From: Meloidogyne chitwoodi
Taxonomy: Eukaryota > Nematoda > Chromadorea > Rhabditida > Meloidogynidae
DNA length: 64,000 nucleotides
Assembly (NCBI GenBank): GCA_015183035.1
Contig: JACZZP010000009.1
Coordinates: forward strand, 1,302,001-1,366,000
Direction of reading: 5' to 3'
Part shown: positions 22,061 through 34,104 of the stretch, one piece after another
Layout: each line of letters begins with the position of its first letter
How positions within the stretch are numbered: the first letter of the stretch is position 1
Translations under genes and position numbers: made by a program
Notes under the pieces: model-generated
Databases searched by the model: none
What the model was told of the DNA's origin: nothing
The model's input: only the letters and a program-made list of their open reading frames with translations

Positions 22061-23680
22061 TTAAATACTAAAAATAATTAGAAAATTAATTAAAAAATTA
22101 TTATTTTTTATTATAAATAATATAAGAATTGAATATATATTTTAAAGATTAAAAAGTATATTTTAGAAAAAGAAATAGGAGTGGCCATTGGCTAACAAAT
22201 AAATATATACCTATATATTACGTACTAAAAAGAAGAAAAATAAAGCAAATAAATCACAACATTTAAAAATAATAAAAAAATAGAAATTGGAATTAATTTA
22301 ATTTTTTTAAATTTTATTTGAAGAAAATTTTATATAAATATGAAGTGAAAAAATAAATTTATTTATTTATAAATTATTTAAATTAATAAATTGTGAAGAA
22401 TTAAATAATATTAAAAATGTTTATCAAAGTAAAAAAAGACATCTGAATCTTTTTAGTAAAAAAATATGTTAAATAAATAATAGTTTCAGTTACAAGTAAA
22501 TATCAACAATTGGATATAGGCCAAATATAAAGAAATTGAAATAAGAAAAGCATAAATACATTTTTATTTGAAGAAAAGAATTGAAAAGAAAATAAAATAT
22601 AATTGAATATATATATGCACGGATATTATTTGTTGTCTTGAAGAATGAAAATAATAGTTTAAAAAATTTAAAAATACTTTAATGTCATCCCTTAAGCACA
22701 TTTTGCTAAATTCTTCTTTTTAATTTCTTCAAAATGTCCTAATGCTTTTAATTTTATTTTTCATTACCCGACCACACTGAAAAAAGGAATTATTTTTGAT
22801 CTTTTTTCTCAAACAATTTATTTCTCTCTGCGTGAAATTGAATCCGGCAGCTTTTTCAAAATAAAAGAAGAAAAAATGGATTGACAGGATTTGGTGAAAG
22901 TTATGAGAAATTGATGGATTGAAGAGTGTAAACATATAATTTACACAAAAAATTATTTTCTTTTTTTCTATTACCCTAAAACTGTAAAAAGCGCGAACAA
23001 ACGATTGTACACAAACAAACAATTAATATATATATTATTACTAAATAATATAATATTTATTTATTCTTAGATTTTTTCTACTTTATATTTTTACTAAATA
23101 TTTTTATTTTTACTTTCCACTTCACCTATATATTTGTTATAAATGTATATGTATATTCTCCCAATCTTTTTATAAAACTTATGTTTTTTCTGTGACATTT
23201 GGTGAACAGCAAAAGCAGGATTGAGTTAAAGAAAAAATTTATATATTCAATATTAGTATAATTTATTATTGAAGTTTTGGGATTTAAAAAAAATAAAAGA
23301 ATTAGAGGGAAAATATTTAGAACTATACTACATATATAAAATTAAATTTATATTAGCATTGTTAAGCAATTATTTATTTAGATTTATTTAAAAATCTGGA
23401 GCTAAAGTGAAGAAAAATGTGAAAAGAAAAATGGCGACCTTAAAAAATTGAATTAAAAAAAAGAAGAATAGAAGAATGTATTAATGGAAAAATAAAAACA
23501 AAGTAAAATAAAAATACTTTCAATTAATCTAATGATTAAAATATAATACTAAATAATTAAATAAACAAACCAATTTATTTATCTACATACATATATAATA
23601 TTACTAAATATAATACATACAGAGACATATACAAAAACATAAATCAATTACTTATGTATATTTGACTTATTCTCTCACAT
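22061..23680. other. AT-rich intergenic region
   Basis: Homopolymer-rich and A/T-rich throughout, with small patches of slightly higher GC near 22680-23000 that do not give a convincing gene. It contains the left member of the inverted-repeat pair (23437-23590). The promoter of the gene at 18917-22060 should lie at its left end. Confidence 0.5.
23437..23590 (+). repeat. Left copy of a 150-bp inverted repeat flanking the tyrosine kinase gene
   Basis: Reads CCTTAAAAAATTGAATTAAA onward and matches the reverse complement of 25692-25846 with only a few differences over about 150 bp. These include a longer A-run and a single base near ATGATT(A/C)AAATA. The pair encloses the complete SH2-kinase gene. 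Confidence 0.85.
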
Positions 23681-25055
23681 CTATTGGAGCATTTCAACTA
23701 CTTCTTTGAAGTGAGGTCGCCCGGAAGGATTGCCGTCCCAGCAGTTCTTGATCAGTCCAGCAACATTTTCAGGAACGTCCTGAATTAGTTAATTATTATT
23801 TTAATTAAATAATCAAAAATATGGTAACCTCAGGTATAGTCATTCTATAGCCATGAAGCAGAATGTGAGCTCTCGCCTGCATATTGCTCATCCCTGGATA
23901 TGGCTCCTTTCCGTTGCTGTATATCTCCCAACAGAGGATACCAAATGACCAAACGTCCGTGTGAGCGTTGTAGATGCCGAGCTCCAGCGTCTGAAGAAAT
24001 AAACATCTCTCGAATAGACGGATATATAAAAAACATACCTCCTTGGCCAACCATTTTACAGGAACTTTTCCAAGGCTCTCCGTCTGCATATGTTTTGTCT
24101 TTAATGTGAGACCAAAATCAGCAATCTTGAGTGTTGTTGTTTCGGTCAGCAAACAGTTCCTCGCAGCAATGTCCCGATGTACGTATCCCATAGAATTTAT
24201 GTAATTTAGGCCTTTGGCCGCTTCAAAAACCCAACGGAACTTTTCTCCGGGCGAAGTCTGGCGAGTCCTCAGCTGATGGAGAAGACTGCCCCCCGTGCAC
24301 AATTCCATGACGATCATCATTGGGTGCTCATATACAGCGACGCCAAACATTCTAACGACGTTTTCATGACGAAGTTGGCGCATCAGCCGGGCCTCACCAA
24401 GAAAGCTAAAAAAAAGTTATTTTAAGAACAACTCCTTGGAAAATCTACCTTTTCTGATTGCTCACTGCTTCACCATCTCGGAGTGTTTTGACGGCGACAT
24501 CGACCTTTGTGCCCTGTGCGGTTTTAAATTTGGCTTTGAAGACCTTAAAGTAGGCATAAATTTGACAAATAAAAGACAAGCAAAACCGTACTTCTCCAAA
24601 TTGTCCAGCTCCGATCTGTTCACCGAGAGTCACTGATTCATGAGTCAACACCCACTCCTCTCTCGCTATTGCCCTTTTAAGCAATACTCCGCTCTGCAGT
24701 GTGATTGGTTTTCTCTTTCTCTCATGCCACTTAACTAGGGCATCAACCTCCTGCTCTCGATGTCCTTGTTCTTCGAAGAAAACATCCTTTCCCTCCTCAA
24801 GAACCACAAAGTGCCGGATCGTTTCCGCCCATTTGACGCTCAATGCCAGCCTTGTTTCGCCTGCGTTTGTCTTTCGGAGCAGGAAGTCGCCATTCTTGAC
24901 CAGAAGTTCGTTGACATCTGCACGCTGGATCATGCCTTAATAGCAAAGCAAGTTTTTTATTAGACAAACTTAGAAAACTGGCCATGGTAAAAGTCTCTAC
25001 TCCGGAGTCGTTGAGTCCGCGTCTTCGGTCCAACGGTAGAATCTGCTGATGACAT
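23681..25055 (-). CDS. SH2 domain plus non-receptor tyrosine kinase (Fes/Fer-like nematode family)
   Basis: The start ATG is at 25055 (MSSADSTVGPKTRTQRLRSR). The SH2 domain runs from FYHG through NGDFLLRKTNAGETRLALSV and HFVVLEEG. The kinase domain has the glycine loop GAGQFGEVFKAKF, lysine VDVAVK, catalytic loop HRDIAARNCLL, DFGLTL, and PVKWLAKETL. It ends EVVEMLQ at the stop at 23681. Later exons: roughly 24445-24933 with an intron inside, 24406-24055, and on to 23681. Nematodes have many such short SH2-kinases, often sperm-related (family knowledge). The first intron appears to use a GC donor: only splicing after CATG at about 24985 restores the SH2 frame (FYHG joined to MIQRADVNELL). The usual APE motif is AKE. 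Base composition is noticeably less AT-rich than its neighbours. Confidence 0.85.
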
Positions 25056-25284
25056 CGGCTCCAAGTTTGTGGCTGATTGACAGAGAAAGCACAGTACGAT
25101 GAGTGTTGAGTGAGTTATTGTTTATTAGACTGTCCACCCACTTTTGACTTCTTTTATAGATTTTTTGAAGTAACTTTTTACCCTAAATTTCTTCGCTCTC
25201 ACTAAAAAAATCTAAAAAAGGCCTGGTCAAGAATGGCGACTTCCTGCTACGAAAGACGGGGGGCATTCTCCTCCATCAGCTGAG

Positions 25285-25425
25285 GACCAGTGATGTAAAA
25301 GTTCCAAAATTTCCACTGGAACCGATTCAGTTCCGGAACTGCTTTTTAAATTTTTGCAGTTCTAGTTCCGCAACCGGTTCCAAACAGTTCCAGTTCCAAA
25401 AATGAAATTTTTTTATTAATTATTA
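25285..25425. repeat. GGAAC/GTTCC-rich repeat
   Basis: A run of GTTCC and GGAAC words (GGAACCGATTCAGTTCCGG, CCGGTTCC, CAGTTCCAGTTCC) gives strong local palindromic character. Similar in style to the GC-rich MITEs in the window, but no terminal repeat or target duplication was found. Confidence 0.45.
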
Positions 25426-25691
25426 AGTTCCCATTTTACACCAGAATTAAGAATAAATTACGATGCATAAACAAGTGATCCAATTATACACGAAGTTCAT
25501 ATTCGTATATGGATATATCTACGTGGTCTATATCCATATCCGTATCAAAAAATTCTATATCCGTACGCTGGTATATCCATTTTTTCCAAAAATGGTCAAA
25601 ATAAAAGAAGTTTTGGAGGGGATTTATATGAAAAGCTTAAAATAAATCACATTTCTCTGCAGAGAAAAGTATTTAAAACAGGGTTTTTCCT

Positions 25692-25846
25692 ATGTAGATA
25701 AATAATTGGTTTGTTTATTTAATTATTTAGTATTATATTTGAATCATTAGATTAATTGAAAGTATTTTTATTTTACTTTGTTTTTATTTTTTCATTAATA
25801 CATTCTTCTATTCTTTTTTTTTTTTAATTCAATTTTTTAAGGTACT
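25692..25846 (-). repeat. Right copy of the 150-bp inverted repeat flanking the tyrosine kinase gene
   Basis: Reverse complement of 23437-23590. Together they bound a segment of about 2.4 kb that contains one whole gene of different base composition. Confidence 0.85.
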
Positions 25847-25908
25847 CCTAAAATATAATAATTTCCCTCGAATATTTACTTTTTTTTTTGTGTGAAAAAA
25901 AATAAAGA

Positions 25909-27015
25909 TTAAATAGGTGTAAGAAGTTTTAAAGCATCATTGTCATCAAATTTAATATTATCATCCTTTTTAATTTCTTTTATATTTTCATCTGATATAT
26001 GAATACCAACAAAGAATTGATAAAGCCATGTTCCAATTAATGCACCAAAAAGAGGTGCAATTATTGGAATCCAAAAATAATAATTGTTCCAACTATTATA
26101 ATTAATTAAATTATTTTTTATTACAAATAAATTACTAGAATGTTTTTAATCCATAACCAGCAAATAACATAAATAAACGAGGACCAAAATCTCTTGCTGG
26201 ATTAATTGGAGTTCCCAAATTCTAAAAAATATTTATTTTTAAATAAAATTTAATTTTAACCATTCCAAAAGAAGAAGTTATAAGAAAAACAATAAAACCA
26301 AAAAATAAAGGATGTAAATAAGCTGGTATTTTATTACGAGGATCAATAATAGCACAAACAAAAAGAAGTAAAAGACCTGTCCCAACAAATTGATCAATAA
26401 ATGCTTAAAAATTAAAAATAATTTTGAAAAAAATATTAATTTTACCAGTATATAAAGAAATATGTGATTGGGGAAAAGAACAAAAAATAAGTCCAGTTCC
26501 ATTTATTCCATCAACAGAACGAATTCCTCCATCAAATTTATTAAAAGAATCAATATAAATATGAAAACATAAAAATGCTCCAAAAAAAGCTCCAAATGTT
26601 TGTGCTAAAACATAAAATGGATAATGAATAAAAGATAATTTTCCAAGTGAACAAATAGCTAATGAAACTGCAGGATTTAAATGCCCACCTTTAAAAAATA
26701 AAAAATATTATTTTTTATTTAATTACCAGAAGTCTTATATGTAACAGAAACTGAAAGAAAAATAGCAAAACCCCAAGCTAAACATACCTTAAAAAATATT
26801 TAATTATTATTTCAAAAATATATTGGTACTTGTAAATGATTATTTAATTTTCCTTCAGAAATAATAAATTGAGCAATAGAACTACATCCAATTAATACTA
26901 ATAAAAAAGTTCCAAGAAATTCTGAAAGAATATTAATAATTAAACGATTATATATTCGTAATGGAGAATGACGAAAATGTTCTACTGGTGATAATAAATT
27001 AGAAGAGAAAGCCAT
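25909..27015 (-). CDS. Aquaporin, aquaglyceroporin type
   Basis: Starts MAFSSNLLSPVEHF at 27015. The first exon continues with ILSEFLGTFLLVLIGCSSIA. Next come FAIFLSVSVTYKTSGGHLNPAVSLAI (first NPA box with H before LNPA) and FYVLAQTFGAFFGAFLCF, a loop with DGGIRSVDGINGTG, two membrane exons, and TPINPARDFGPRLFMLFAGYG. The D after NPAR is the usual mark of glycerol-conducting members. The C-terminus ends DALKLLTPI, stop at 25909. About six short introns are seen. The family forms tetrameric plasma-membrane channels for water and glycerol. Which nematode paralogue it is cannot be settled here. Confidence 0.88.
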
Positions 27016-28161
27016 TTTATTCTAAATATATAATTATTAAAATATTTTAATAAAAATATTTATTTTATTTGAGAGAATAAAATAAAATATAATTATTAAA
27101 TTTTTAATATTTTTTAATGTTTTTTCTTTAAATAAATATAATTTAAATAAAAAATAATATTAAAATGATACATTATTTAAATAATATTTATTTATTTATT
27201 TCTTAAGCTTTTAAAAATGTTCTTTGTGTTGAGAGAATATAAAAGGAGTACTTTGGAGTATTTGGCTATACTCTTAAGTATTTATTATATTTCTTTTTTT
27301 TCTAATTTCTCAACATTTTTTTAGCTTTTTTTACTCACAAAAGGAAAAAAACATTTAATTTTATTTTTAAAAATTGATTTTAATAAAAAATAGAGAAATA
27401 TATTTTTAAACAAAAAATTTATTTTTTAAAATAAATTAGACATACCTATTTATGTAAAATAGAAAAAAATAATTAAAAGAAAATAACAAACTCTGCGATT
27501 ATTTCTCCAAGATAAATTGTTAATTTGATGATCATCTTCCATAAAAATTTTTATAGAAATAATTGAAAATTATGAAATAATAATTTTCTTAAATTTTATT
27601 TATTTTTTAAATTTAATTTATAAAAAGATTTAAATAACAATTTTTTAAAGAAAATAGCCTCGATTCCAAAAATTAGATTTTAATTTAGATTTTTGAATTT
27701 TAATCTTAAAATATTATCTTACATTTAAATTTCTAATTAACATTATTATTTAAAAAAATAAAATAACTTCTTATTTTTTGGGTTTTTTTAATTAAATATT
27801 AATTAAATACATAGCAACTAAATAATATTAAATATAGGTATTTGCGGTTGGTTGGTTAAAATAAAAGAAATATTTAGTAAATAATTTGAAAGGCTGAAAA
27901 TGTGAATGAAATAAAATAATTAATATTTATTTATTTATTGATTTTATTTTATATATTTAATTGAAATATATGTATATATTCATTTTTAAAATAAAAATAA
28001 AAAATACTAGTGAGTGACTTTTTCTCCAAAATTAGAATAATTTAAAAATAACAATTTTTAAATTTTATCAATTTTTCATTAAAATATATAAAAATTAAAA
28101 AAATTTTTGATTTAACTTTCCTTTCCAGAAATCTTTTTGAGTTTCTTTTTTATTCACTTTT
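27016..28161. other. AT-rich intergenic region
   Basis: Almost entirely A/T homopolymer and simple sequence. It lies upstream of the aquaporin and downstream of the small gene at 28162-28862. No gene, RNA or structured repeat is supported. Confidence 0.5.
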
Positions 28162-28862
28162 TTAATAAGATTCAAATATAAATTTTTGTTCTGGAAATAA
28201 AGCCATCCTTAATGCCTAAAATTTAATATTAAAAAAAAATAATTTTTTTTAATTTTCTTACTTCATTTCTTTGCCAAAAATTACGAAGTTTATTTAAACG
28301 TTTAAAGTTAAAAGCACGTGTTTTTCTTTCAAATAAATTAGTTGGGGATTTAACTAAAATTAAAGGTGTTGCTTTTATTTCAGTATCACGAATGCTTCGA
28401 TATAATGGCAATTCCTTTAAAAATTAAAATTTATAAATAAAAATTGGATTTAGAATATTCAAGAATTTTCTTTCTGGTTGAAAATTCAGGATTTTCAACT
28501 AATAAAATAATTTAATAAATGCACCATAAAATTTATTCAAATTTTGGTTAAAGGGAAGTTTCACTTTTCCACAGAACGTTCAAACTTACTTATAAATTAA
28601 AATATCTTTTTAAGTGTTTTTAGCTAGATACATGTGAAAAAAATAAAATGTTCTGATTAAAATTAAATTTTTTATAAAAATATTTATTTTAAATTAAAAA
28701 TAAACTTGAAGAACAAATCCTTCAGCTAAAATATTAAATGATCCAATTCCAAGAAAAATGAAAAAAACTGTTGACAAAAAAATAGGAAAAAATTGTTTTG
28801 ATGAAGAATTACAAATATAAGATGAAGAAAATAAAAATTTATTTGAAGAATGAATAACCATT
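28162..28862 (-). CDS. Small secreted or membrane-anchored protein, unrecognised
   Basis: Three exons: 28862 to about 28696, 28410 to about 28260, and 28215-28162. About 120 residues. It begins MVIHSSNKFLFSSSYICNSS. A hydrophobic segment follows (PIFLSTVFFIFLGIGSFNIL) that could be a late signal sequence or a single membrane span. The rest is basic: LPLYRSIRDTEIKATPLIL, KRLNKLRNFWQRNEALRM, ending FPEQKFIFESY. The dibasic-poor, compact layout does not allow a neuropeptide call. The 280-bp second intron has no obvious transposon. The exon joins are in phase but rest on sequence alone. Confidence 0.5.
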
Positions 28863-30033
28863 ATTTTTTATTTATTAAATTTATTTTATAAATTAAAAAA
28901 AAATATGAGAAAAAATAAACTTGTAAAATTAATGTTAAAAAAATAATAAATAAATAGGTAATAATTATCTTTAAAATAAATTCTTATTTTTAAGGTATCA
29001 ATCTCAAGGGAAAAAATGAAAATATTTTTATTATTATTATATTTAAAAAAAAGAATATATTTAATATTATATAAATATATAAATATATATTATGTAAATA
29101 AAATATCGTCAATTGGTAGATTTTGTTTCCTTATCCAGGAAGGAAATATAATAAAAATCTGTATATTGAAAGGATAAAAAGCTCATAATTATTTTTGGTA
29201 AAAGAATTAATAATTATTAAATGATCCTATTCTCGCAACAGATGCTAATTTTTTTTATTTATTAAATAAATCGGAAATTTTTAAAAATTATTAAAAATAA
29301 TTTATTAATAAAAAAATTATCTGACAAAATAAGTTTAATAAAAAAATAAAGAAACAATTAATTTCAAAAAATTCAAAAATAGTTAGGCCACCCACATAGA
29401 AGAGATGTAGCCATTACATAAATATATTTAATTTTAGCTTTTCTTCCTCTTTCCTTCTAAATATATATGTGGATTCCTTTAGATATGATTACGTATATTC
29501 TCAAATTCCATTTTCTATATTCAGTTACAACAAAGTCCATTTTCAATTTTGAACTTTTAATTTTTAAAAATATATAAGTAAATAAAAATGAGATATTTTT
29601 TGGTGGATAATAATATCATCAATTATTTTTTTGTCAATAATAGAACAATTTATTATTTACCTAAACTTTCAGATTTACAGGAAATTTCTATTTTACATAT
29701 GTATGTAGGCTATTTAAAGTAAATAATAGGAAAAGAGAAAGTGAGACTTAAAAGTCTACTTTATTTAGTTCTATTGAACTTTTTAATAAATATTTTTAGA
29801 CATTATGTTTTAAAGCGGAATTCCTTAATTTAAATTTGGCGCCATTTTTAATAAAAAAATCAATTTTCTTTTGAAGAATATTGACTAAATTACAAAAAAT
29901 AAATAAATAAATAAATATATTACTATTTTATTTTATATTTTATTTACTTAAAAGTTAAATATTTTTTTAAACATTTAATTATTCAGAAAACTATTTATAG
30001 ATAATCACATTTATACATATTGTCACATAACAA
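28863..30033. other. AT-rich divergent intergenic region
   Basis: Spacer between two divergently transcribed genes, so it should carry both promoters. No gene or ordered repeat is seen. Confidence 0.5.
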
Positions 30034-32288
30034 ATGCAAAGTACTCCCGATCGTGGTGAATGTGGTTTTATAACTCCATCAAGATGTTCTCCTACTGGAA
30101 AATTTATGTTTGATAAACCTCTCTCAACTAAACGAGAAAAAGTTTAAAATATTTATAAATAAAAAAATTTTTTTAAAGCTTCTTAGAGGCACTCCATCTC
30201 GCTATAGAATACCTCCGGCCCCAAGGCTAATGAAATCAGCACCGAATGTACAACGTTATAGTATAATACGAGCACATATTGAGCCATTTGCACGGATTGT
30301 TTCCTTCAAAAATCCTTCAGATCGTAAATATTTTTATCATTTTTATCCCCTTGTTTGTTTTTAAGGGCCTCGATTGAGTCCTCATTATCACCCGGATACT
30401 CAAGAAACTTACCTTCAGCAAAGATTTTACATGCATGGACGTTTGGGTCGTGGAGATTTTGGCGAGGTTTTTTTTCAAATAATTTAATTTTTTTAATTTA
30501 ATTCAGATTAATTTTAATATAATTTTTAGATTTGATTTTTTATTTGTAAATTTTGTATTATTTATCTTCTAATTAATCAATATTTATTAAATTGTTTATT
30601 AAACTTCCAGTTAATATTACTATTTTCTTTTTTTTCAGGTTGTCAGTGTTCGTTCAAAAGATGACGGTAAAATGTACGCAGTTAAATGTGCATTGGAGAC
30701 TTATAGAAATATTGCTGACAGACGGGAAAAACTTCAAGAAGTCCATAAACATGAAATGTTACCTCCACACCCAAATCTGCTTCATTTTGTAAAAGCTTGG
30801 GAACAGAGGGGACGTTTATATATTCAAACAGAGTTATGCTGTGGGAGTTTAGATGATGTTGCTAGAGAGAGACATGAAATTGGAGAACCAGAGATTTGGT
30901 ATTATCTCATCGATATACTCATGGTTTTTTACTTATTTTAATTTTAAAAATTATTTTAATATTTAGGCTTTGGAACATATGCACTCGCATGACCTTATCC
31001 ATGTTGATATTAAACCTTCTAACATCTTTATTACATCTGATGGAATTTGCAAATTGGGTGATTTTGGATTAGTTTTTGATCTAAATAAAGTATTTTTAAT
31101 TTATTTTTTAATTAAAAAAAATATTTAAAGGATGATCCAAGAAGTATTTCTGAAGGTGATGGCAAATATTTGGCAGCAGAAGTTCTTAACGACAAACCAA
31201 CTAAGGCAGCTGATATCTTTAGCCTTGGAATGACTATTCTTGAATTAGCAACGGATTTGGATTTGCCTAGCAATGGAATTTTTTGGCAGGAAATTCGTAA
31301 CAGGATGATTGATGAAAAATACATTAAAGGTATATAGGTACAATAAATTTTTGAGTTTAAATTATTAATTTTAACTAATGACTCAAATCAATAATAATTT
31401 GACTTTTTAGCCTTGTCAACTGATCTCCGCCGCGTTATTGCCTGGATGATTGATCCATGCCCATTGAACAGGCCTAAAGCCGTTGAACTTCTTAGGGATC
31501 CTGTAGTTTGTCGATATAGGAGCAGACGAAAACTCAAACTTGTCAAACATCGCATAGTAAGTTTAGACATGATTATTCTAACAATACTCTTTATTCCGGC
31601 TCGAGTCGATTTTCGAGTTGGAACAAATGCGAGAAACATTAAAATCTTTTCTTTATTTTCTTCTAGATTTTGCTTATTTTCTAGATATGTACAATAACCG
31701 ACAATTTGTTCGTCATTTTTTATGCCTTATCATCAATGCTTTATCAAATTTTCTATCCATTGATCTGGTTAATTCACTTTTGTTCTGAAAGATTCAGTGA
31801 TCCGAAAATAAGCACTCCATACTCAGAAGGTCGAATTATAAATAGTTCATTGTTGCATAGCCGGAATAGAGTAAATTAAAATTTTAAAATTATCTTAAGA
31901 TTTCGTTTTTAGGATCGTACACCTGAATTTAATCTTCCTTCACCACCTTACGATTCTTTCAATTCTCCTATTAGTGATAAATCATTTCGACATCACTTAA
32001 ATTTTGACGATAAAACATTTAGTGAAAATGGTAGTTTTTTATAAAATAATTATATTTTTTAAATATTCAGAAACTGGTTTGTCACCAGAAAGTCGAATGA
32101 ACATTTCATTACCTAATCGTAGCACAATTTCGCCTTTAACACGCTTTAGTGGCAATGGTGATTCGCCAACTAGTACTCGTTCTAGGAAAAGAGGGCCAAG
32201 AGCTGGAGATGAACTATTTGGAATTGAGAGGCGTTTTCTTAGAAAAAGCAGGGATGGAGAAGAAAATGAGGGAGTAAATAATGATTAA
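30034..32288 (+). CDS. wee-1.3: Membrane-associated CDK-inhibitory kinase, Myt1/WEE-1.3
   Basis: Exons: 30034-30141, 30179-30323, 30366-30466, 30639-30923, 30967-31089, 31131-31329, 31411-31556, 31685-31870, 31913-32030 and 32071-32288. The N-terminus has TP and SP sites. The kinase domain starts [19 protein letters not shown], with lysine in YAVKCALE, catalytic [19 protein letters not shown], then [11 protein letters not shown]. After the kinase domain, exon 31685-31870 encodes a membrane segment ([20 protein letters not shown]). This is the diagnostic difference between Myt1 and Wee1. A polar tail with TP/SP sites follows (SPLTRF). Myt1 sits on ER/Golgi membranes and phosphorylates CDK1 on T14/Y15 to hold mitosis; in nematodes it maintains oocyte arrest (family knowledge). 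All splices keep frame. Confidence 0.9.
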
Positions 32289-32383
32289 TATCACCAGAAT
32301 AAAGAAATATTGACTCAATTTTTACTTTTGATTTCTTATATAGAATATTTAAATAAAAATGTTTGGATTGATTTTTTTAAAGT

Positions 32384-33818
32384 TTAATGTTGTAAGAAAG
32401 TTCTTCCAGTTATCGTCTTTTTTTCACCTTTAATTTCAGGTCTTGCTCTATTTAGAACCTTGAGAAAATCATTTGTTTTAGTTCTCATCCGTGAATGCAA
32501 ATATGCCTATTTAATAAAATTATTTAAATTTTTTATAAAAAAAACCTTTGAACACTTTATATGATAATGAAGATAATCTCGAAAAGTGTAAATAAGATTA
32601 ATTGTATCATCTCTAGTTTTTTTGTTTGTATGTCTTGGAAATAGAACTAATATATGTAATATATTAAAATTAAATATTTTATTAATTAAAAATAACCAAA
32701 AGTAATATATCCAACATTTTGGCCAATTTTTGCTTCTGGACTATTTTTTAATTCAAGAGGAGGTTCTCCAACAGAATAAAGTACTTGAGGTGCTGTTTGG
32801 CTAGCTTTTCTTCCTTCACGGAATTCCTTGAAGAAAAAATATTAATTTGAATAATTTAAATATATAAAAAGAAAATAACCTGTAAAAATACTTTCCCAAT
32901 TATAACATCATCTGGATCTTTAAATATTGTACTAAAAATAACAGTAACACGATCTGATTTTGCCTCAACAAACCTAAAAAAAATTTTAAATTATTGTTAG
33001 AATAATGGGAATCAATAGATTTTAGCATCAGTTTTTATCTTTAAAAATATCAATAATTTAAATTTAATATTCCTCTCCCCAATAAAAACATTTTTATTAA
33101 TTAAAAAATAAACAAAGTTTCATCATCTCTGTAATGAACAACAGCTCTTTTTTCTCCTTCTTGGCCTGCCTCTTGGAATTGGAAATATTTCTCAAAAACA
33201 GAAGCAAAACAATTACGCTTCAAAAATGAAGCTTTTTTAACAATTTCCATAAAATCATTATTAGATATATCAGATAAATTAAAAATAAGAGAAACATTAT
33301 ATCCAGACTCTGGTGCATTTCTCAAAAATTTTTCATATTCCCTTTTGATCAACTTAAGAAAATTATTAAAACAAATATATTTAAGGAAATTTCTATTTTT
33401 ATTTAAAGCTGCAAAAAGGGCCTGCTATTCTAGAAAAGTGTAATATTTTCTATAATAAATCCAAAAAGAACTACTATTGTAAAATCAAAACTTTACTAAA
33501 TTTTTCTAAAAAAAACCTCATCAGCTCCATGTTCTTGCAATTCCTTGTAAAATTTTAAAGAAATACTGAGCTAAAATAATTTTTAATTAAAAATTTTAGT
33601 TTTATTTTTTTACCATTAATTTTAATCTTTCTCCTTCAGGATTGGAAACTTTATACATAACACCATCAAAATCAGCAAAGACAACATTCACAGAATCAAA
33701 TTTTCCGCTTAAACTTTTTGTTATAAAAATTATTTAAAACAAACTTTATTTTTGCCGAAGAAAATTTTTGTTCCAATAATTCATAAATTATTCGATTATT
33801 TTGTTCTAATAATATCAT
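32384..33818 (-). CDS. arx-4: Actin-related protein 2/3 complex subunit 2 (p34-Arc)
   Basis: Starts [19 protein letters not shown] at 33818. Conserved segments follow in order: [111 protein letters not shown], then [20 protein letters not shown] and [11 protein letters not shown]. The stop is at 32384. These match ARPC2 along its full length (about 300 residues). It is a core subunit of the Arp2/3 actin-branching complex. Seven or so introns of 35-70 bp are seen. The symbol is by orthology with C. elegans. Confidence 0.92.
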
Positions 33819-34104
33819 CTAAAATATAAAATAAAATTTAACATAATATTATAGTTTTTATTTAAAAAATTAATTATGTTGATTCAACAAATGCAATTTA
33901 GATGAATCAAAAAATTAATAAAATGAAATTGAATGATTATAAACCCAAAAGATCAAACAAAAGTTCACAGTTGTAAAGCAATAAAAGTAATTATAAATAT
34001 GTATTTTATTTAAATATATTTATTTTTAATTAATGAGATATGTACATTTTATTATAAATTAAAATTATATATTTGTAATTAAAATCTCAAATTTCTTATT
34101 ATTT

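Noticed and set aside
23845..25033. Several plus-strand frames opposite the SH2-kinase exons
   Set aside because: Shadows of the real minus-strand coding exons, which show conserved kinase motifs.
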